From: Phragmites australis
Taxonomy: Eukaryota > Streptophyta > Magnoliopsida > Poales > Poaceae
NCBI RefSeq assembly: GCF_958298935.1
Contig: NC_084943.1
Coordinates: forward strand, 7,946,001-8,010,000
Length of the DNA: 64,000 bases
Direction: 5' to 3'
This document shows, in pieces, positions 58,823-64,000 of this stretch. The translations under genes and the position numbers were made by a program. The notes below the pieces were generated by a model, which worked only from the letters and a program-made list of their open reading frames with translations, was not told the origin of the DNA and ran no database searches. Numbering within the stretch: position 1 is the stretch's first letter; the number at the start of each line of letters is the position of its first letter.

Positions 58823-59960
58823 TTACAAGCGAGAATTTGGAATCATCTGCATAGTAATCATTCGTTTCAGTAAGTTTATATGTTGTGAAACGACTATGTT
58901 TGGTAGTTACTAACTTTTTTACGTTATGTTTCTAGGTTCTAATTATATACAAACTTGTCAACTTGACTTAACTCGCCAAACACCTGCTTAAACTAATACG
59001 CATTCTTTTGCTTGTGGTGTGCCTGGTTCACATTAAAAAGTCGATGGATAATCAAAAGTCTTCTTTGGAATGATGGAAAACTGGGAAAAAAAATATAAGG
59101 AATCAAATCCTACAAAAATATTCGAATAAGGTGATGAACCACAAAATCTCACAGAACTTTGTTCCATAAAAGTATATGAGGAATTCGAAATATGGGTCCA
59201 ATCTCATGGCAAAATTCGTTTTTGTCTCTCTATTCAAATTAATTTGTTTGTTCTTCAGTTCAATCAAAATGCCCACTCCTTTTTTACAGTGTTTTCAAGT
59301 CTTTCTTTTACGCTTAATGCGTGTTCGATTCCTATGCTTTGTCTTATTTTTAGGTTTTTATTCTTGTGTTTTTCCCAGTATTGTGAAATATACCACTTTG
59401 CATTTTTTTACATTCATATTAGCTTAATATGTTTTCCTATGTTTTTTATTCCTATCTTTTTTCTCTAGAGGTAGGAATATACCAGTTCTTACCCTAACCC
59501 TTAGCTATGCAAATCTCCAAGTTCTTGGATCTCCACTGATTATCAATTAGTACAATTGTGTACTCTAGAAAATTCTCACAAAACTCATGCATGTACATCT
59601 TGGGGCAATATGTACATCTGCAAAAATATTATGAAAAGTATGAACATATGCCAACTGTAAAAAAATACAAAAGATAAAGCCTTCTGTGCACAAAAGATAA
59701 ATGTTAGATCTTGGCTTTTTACGGTACATGTGTGTGTATCTATGGATAAATGTTTTACCACACTACACATATATAAAGTATTTCAGATTTATTTTTTAAG
59801 TATAAAAATATAATAATCGATAATTGGGTGGAAATTGAGCAATCAGATCGAGCTAAAACTGGTCACAACCCCACCTCCATCTTACGGAAAGGAGTAGAGT
59901 CAAGGGAAGAACTACAAAGAACAAACACTACTGGAGCGTCCCTAGAAGAGGATAAACCCA
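58823..59960. other. host intergenic DNA, no gene seen
   Basis: A+T-rich sequence. Open frames of 60-84 codons at 59176-59468 are Phe/Leu/Cys-rich by composition and overlap each other in two frames, so they are not convincing genes. This is the right-hand continuation of the DNA interrupted at 47027. Confidence 0.45.
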
Positions 59961-59964
59961 CTGT

Positions 59965-60179
59965 ATTTTTTTTGCAAGGGGAAAGGATATATTAACCAGA
60001 GAAGTCATACAATTGTCATGAATTAGACTTGCTACAACACTTTCCTCTTGCCCTATCCACATACCATTAGTAACATGGATACAAGCATAATTCGCTAACT
60101 TATGACTAACTCTATTCTGGCTTCGGTCAACTTTCCTGGTCTCCAATCTCCTTTGTCCAGTGAGCAGGTGCTTCATCTC
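59965..60179 (-). mobile_element. LINE 3' end
   Basis: On the minus strand the frame reads VDRSQNRVSHKLANYACIH, then GMWIGQEESVVASLIHD, the C-terminal residues after the RNase H domain in grass LINEs. An A-rich stretch (cttgcaaaaaaaatac) follows as tail. It stops at 60180 where an LTR starts, so the LINE body may continue right of the LTR element, beyond the window. Confidence 0.65.
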
Positions 60180-60986
60180 TGTCTAGGGTTGCCCCTGGCA
60201 ATGATACCGAGGTATACCTGACGACAGGAGCGTGATCCGTGACCTGGGCCGTATGTCCTAGCTGCGTGCATGCGATGAACTCAAGAGCACTTGGAGTTAT
60301 CCAGATTCGGGCCTCACTTAGGATAATAGCCCTACATCCTGTGTATTTTTTGATATAGGTCTGAACGAACTGGATACCCTCTCCTTCTTCTCCGTGTCTC
60401 CCTCCCTTTATATATCCGAGGGAGAGAGGACTTACGTAGGGACCCAAGCTAGACCCAAGCCTAGCTAATCCTTTTAACAAATGCCCATCATTACGGCAAG
60501 TGGCCGTATTCCACTTGCCCTCTCAGTCTGCAGAGTTTGTGCCAGCGATCCCACGCCCGCGCCATCCTTATCGCCTGGTCTGTCAGGTCTCGCCCCACGC
60601 ACCGTCTATGCTCCCACGAAACCTACTGTCACATCTTGTCAGGCCATCCTGTAATGTTTAATGCAATAGGATGGGACACGACAAGCCTGTGTCAGTCACG
60701 CCTAGGTCCACTTAGAAGGGCGATCTGAGTAAGAGATAACACTGGAGTGGAAAAGTATGTGATGAAATTAGATTAATTAGGCATATACCTGTCCCGCGAT
60801 CAAAGGAAACTGGTCGTGGGGTTTCCCTCTGAGACCTGGAGACTAGTCGGAGAAACTGGTCGTGTGGTTGCTAGCTAGACGCACCGGAGGACCATGCTCC
60901 TTCCCAATCATGACATGTAGAAAAGGTTAATATTTGACCACCATGGGTCCCCCTGCTAGGTGACCCTATTATTCTTTACACCGACA
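60180..60986 (+). repeat. LTR of a gypsy-type element
   Basis: It begins tgtctagggttgcc and ends tttacaccgaca, followed by gtaacccccaag. A TATA-like tttatatatcc lies near 60411. Words in 60290-60360 recur in the extra part of the LTR at 47100-47590. Boundaries are by eye; the partner LTR is outside the window. Confidence 0.6.
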
Positions 60987-61455
60987 GTAACCCCCAAGCT
61001 CTATCGCAGAAACGGTATATTGAGCAGTTTGTCATGTGGTCGTGGTCGGACCCAGTCGTAACATTTGTGCCCTAAGTGAATATGAGTTCACCCAGGGAGT
61101 GGTTAGCGACATGGTTCACTTTCATGACGGGCTCAGAAAACCACATCCCAATGGGAGGTTAAATGTCCGAAGATAGAGAGAATCCTAGGAGAGAGAAAAA
61201 GGGAAGGCATGTGCGTGGGAGAGAGAAATTTTAATTGACGTTGGACCTGAGAGGATTTTGGTTCCCCATGCGGCCTCTTGAATTCCGAAACAGCTGGGCT
61301 CATAGCGGTTGGGATATCGTGCTTGCCCTATAAGTTGGACAGCCAAAGGCTCCCCACAAAACTTTTCACCATCTCCCCAGTCACCAAGCCCTAGAGCCCA
61401 ACTCCCATCGCCTTATTCTTCATTAGAGCTTTCCTTATAGCCCCCCAGACATGCC
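60987..61455 (+). other. leader region after the LTR
   Basis: No primer-binding site of a familiar type is evident right after the LTR. The stretch has no coding frame and ends with the ATG at 61456. It is GC-moderate with agagagaaa runs near 61175-61240. Confidence 0.45.
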
Positions 61456-62229
61456 ATGGCACCGCGCACTGGCAACGAGCCTGACTTTCCCAAGTCAAAG
61501 TGCACCGAGACGAGGCTGAAGGTAATGTACAAGAGTCATCTGCTCCCTCGCCGCCTTTCTTCTGGGTACCACACTGGGGAGGACATGCCGGCTCCCCACG
61601 AGAGGGAGATCGTGATGTTTGCCTCCTTCCTGGCCGGTCTCGTGCCATCCTTCTCTGAGTTCTTCACTACCATCATTTCCTTCTATGACGTCCATAACCT
61701 TCACCTCAACCCTATCTCCATTATCATGCTGAGCATTTTTGCTCACATATGCGAGAACTTTATTGGGGTCGAGTCGTGCCTTGACCTCTTCAGGTACTTT
61801 TACATGGCTAGACTAGTGGCCAGGCCGGCCATCGGGAGCTGCGTGTTTCATCTCTGCGACGGCCTCATTGGCTCATGCCATGACATGGGCCTTAAGTCCT
61901 CATGATTGGGCTGGAGGAAGGACTGGTTCTACCTTAAGACCAAAGACACCATGGATAATATCCACATGCCGAGCGAACCAGCTCAGTACCACGAGGACTG
62001 GGGAACCACCCCCATGCCCACCATGGAGCTATTGGTCCTCGTGGCCCAGATCAAGAATCTCATGAACTCTGGGCTGACAGGAGCAAATGTTGTATATGAC
62101 TCTCTCAAGCCCCGGCTGTGCCCTCTGCGAAGGAGAGAGCACCCGACCTATTTGTACACTAGAAGGGATGACATCACTTGGGAAAGCTCCATAGATAACG
62201 TCACATCCTTCTTCATTGTGTCTGCTTGT
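61456..62229 (+). pseudogene. 'putative gypsy type transposon' domain protein, first part
   Basis: From the ATG at 61456 come HTGEDMPAPHEREIVMFASF, FFTTIISFYDVHNLHLNPIS and LSIFAHICENFIGVESCLDL, the pattern of the PF04195-type domain: an acidic/Pro start, a hydrophobic block and a Cys-Glu-x-Phe-x-Gly-type box. The frame stops at 61905. The next frame (61906-62229) continues the same protein: GWRKDWFYLKTKDTMDNIHM and LVLVAQIKNLMNSGLTGANV, then RLCPLRRREHPTYLYTRRDD. A single frame change near 61900 breaks it. The role of this protein in the element is unknown. Confidence 0.65.
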
Positions 62230-62261
62230 TGATCGTATGGTATCTTACACATTCCCTTATC

Positions 62262-63655
62262 CCAGAGTTGGTCGATGATGTCATCGACCAGCGGGTCAAA
62301 CTCCTAATGGCGGTCGCTGTGAGGAAGAATGCACCTCCATGAGATGCTTTTCCACAGTGTGATCTGCAGCCTTCAGAGAGGGCTCGTCGCATGGTATGCC
62401 TTGCTTTTTTTAGACTTTTTGATCCCGATCTTCCCATGGGTTGAGGTTTCACAATTCATATTATAGCAGGATCTTCAACTAGTCGACGTATTGCATCTGA
62501 TGACTGTCAAGGCATGGCCACAGAAGTCAATACAGCTGGTCACGAAGGTTGCCAGACTGCCCCAGATCCAAATAGAGGCTACGGGTGGCGGTCTCGAGAG
62601 TGTTGTTGGCCAGTAGGGGGCTAACCCACATTGCTCCAACCAGCCTCACCCTGACCAGGTGTCCACCGACCAGACATCCCTTGACGAGACCCTTTCTGTC
62701 CAGACCGGGAGTGGTCAGGCCACTGCCATCCGAGCATCTGCGCTTAGAGGGAAAAGACCAGTGGGGGACTCGTCTGTCCTGGATGCGTCCTAGCACGTCC
62801 GTGGGTTGTATGCAGGCCTGTCCTCCTCGAACAGTCGGTCCAACGGCTTCGTGAGGACTAGGCTCATTCTCACATCTCCGCGTCTACGGTGAGTTCTAAG
62901 GTTGGTGTAGGATACAATAAGTTTGTATTCTCCTTTTGATTATATGATTCTGTTATTGTTACAGGCCCTCAACAACTCCTATGGCCCCAGTCGTGACTCC
63001 CCCTTCGACCCCACAGCAAGGCATTCCAGTCCCTCCTCCAGTGCCAGCTTCAACCCTGGGGATCACTAATCGTGACTCTTGTGCTGACAGAGCCGGTCGT
63101 GGAGCTTATTCTGAAATCTGACCTGCTCTCCGTGGTCGCCTATTTCCCGGCCTCAGTCCAAAAGCTGGTTGCCAACAAGGAGGCAGTGGCGAGTAGGTGC
63201 GCCGAGCTGGAGAGGCAGCTGGCTCAAGATAAGGAGGCGAGGCTCATGATTTAGTAGAAGTACGGTGAGCTCCAACACCAGCAAGTTGCGGTCGCCACCA
63301 ATAACCTCCAACTTCATGCGGATGAGCATACCACCCACAGCCTTCTCCTGGATGCCTTTAAGGTGTTGGCGGATCCCTTGGGGAAACTCGGGCTGCACAT
63401 CATTGAGCCGCAGTCATGACCCACAGTCTTGACCTGGGCCCGCACCACCAAGGTTCTCTTGGTAAGGTTTTTCGAACTCCTGGGTATCCTGGCGACGAGA
63501 GCCACATAGGACGTGGTGGATGCAGTGAGGGAGAGTGTGAGGTACGTCCTCGGTTCTACAGTAGTCATGACCCCAACTTCGATCCAGACATCATTCGGGA
63601 GGGTGTTGCGGCCACGGGACCTGAAGCCGAGAAGAAGCTGCAGCAGGAGTGCTAA
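62262..63655 (+). pseudogene. 'putative gypsy type transposon' protein, later exons with coiled coil
   Basis: After a likely acceptor (cttatcccag, to 62262) comes ELVDDVIDQRVKLLMAVAVR, then a stop. A Pro/Thr-rich linker (62560-63060) follows and then VQKLVANKEAVASRCAELER and QLAQDKEARLMI (63150-63254), a coiled coil. The same frame continues after a stop with QKYGELQHQQVAVATNNLQL. Stops and frame changes to 63655 make it a pseudogene. Confidence 0.5.
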
Positions 63656-64000
63656 GGGGCTGTAGATTTCATAGAGTCTATTTATAGGGTGGAGACCACC
63701 GAGGAGTAAGAACTGGGCAATAACTCTGGTTTTGTAAAATATCTGGATGATGCCTTTTTTCAGATAATCTTGTGTTTACGCTGTGGTCGTAGAATCCACG
63801 ACATGTCTGAACCTGGTGCTCACCCCGAGCCCCCGACCATACCATAAACAGAGCATGGCTAGATCCGACTGGCCCCTCTACTAGCAGCGTGCCCTCAACC
63901 ACACTTATCGATGAATTCGGTGACCAACGTACTCAAAAGGCGGTGGCTGAGTGTGAGCGGGGTTTTGTGGTCGAGCGAGCGAGTCTGCAGGGGGATCTCC

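Larger units (their letters stand above)
60180..64000 (+). mobile_element. gypsy-type LTR retrotransposon, truncated by window edge
   Basis: An LTR is followed by a spliced-looking plus-strand gene with the 'putative gypsy type transposon' domain and a coiled coil. In grasses this gene lies upstream of, or replaces, gag-pol in several gypsy families. No gag or pol is reached before 64000. Confidence 0.6.

Noticed and set aside
59176..59468. Two overlapping Phe/Leu-rich open frames resembling membrane peptides.
   Set aside because: The hydrophobic look comes from T-rich DNA; frames overlap and no homologue is recognised.
61391..61746. Minus-strand open frames overlapping the gypsy-type transposon domain ORF.
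   Set aside because: They are antisense to a recognisable plus-strand domain and have no features of their own.
1..64000. tRNA, rRNA or organellar insertions.
   Set aside because: No B-box-like ggttcgaatcc with a foldable partner, no rRNA or plastid words were noticed by eye; a covariance-model scan would be needed to exclude a tRNA.

Overview
This is nuclear DNA of a grass (Poaceae). It is a nested transposable-element landscape holding one intact host gene. The grass call rests on the mix of Ale, Tork/TAR and SIRE/Maximus copia elements, CRM-like and Tekay-like gypsy pieces, CACTA/Ulp1, MULE/plant-mobile-domain, Stowaway and Tourist-like elements, and on a GC-rich first exon in the host gene. 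I cannot name the species. I saw no rRNA, tRNA, organellar, bacterial or CRISPR sequence.

Layout. 1-3.7 kb: the 3' part of an Ale/Retrofit-type copia element (+), frameshifted. 4.4-8.7 kb: a decayed LINE (+). 9.1-14.6 kb: a one-finger C2H2 gene remnant, split inside its zinc finger by a complete MULE (10484-14144, 10-bp target duplication) and cut at its 3' end by a CACTA-like terminus; a Stowaway MITE sits in its probable intron. 15.5-18.0 kb: a CRM-like gypsy remnant (-) lacking RT and RNase H. 18.4-22.8 kb: a 4.4-kb putative solo LTR. 22.9-23.6 kb: a SIRE gag fragment. 23.6-26.7 kb: a CACTA-type gene with a Ulp1-like tail, interrupted by a hAT MITE (8-bp duplication). 28.0-32.0 kb: a SIRE-type element (-) that lost pol. 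32.0-33.7 kb: a gypsy gag fragment and LTR-like DNA. 33.9-34.4 kb: an unexplained GC-rich island.

35016-42707 is a Tork/TAR-type copia element (-) with both LTRs and a 5-bp duplication (ACCAC). A Micron-like MITE in a TA microsatellite sits in one LTR and a solo gypsy LTR (duplication GTATC) sits in its RT. 42.7-47.0 kb is the host-gene island: a decayed FSH1-type serine hydrolase gene, then an intact two-exon glyoxalase/VOC gene like Arabidopsis At5g48480 (-), with MITEs in its intron and upstream. 47028-58817 is a SIRE/Maximus element (-) with both LTRs, PBS, PPT, a 5-bp duplication (CCTCT) and an extra ORF between pol and the 3' LTR. 59.9-60.2 kb is a LINE 3' end. From 60180 to the window edge runs a gypsy-type LTR followed by a 'putative gypsy type transposon' domain ORF.

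Only the glyoxalase-like gene looks functional. The rest is best read as an insertion history: each precise target duplication lets the older sequence be rejoined and dates the younger insertion relative to its host.
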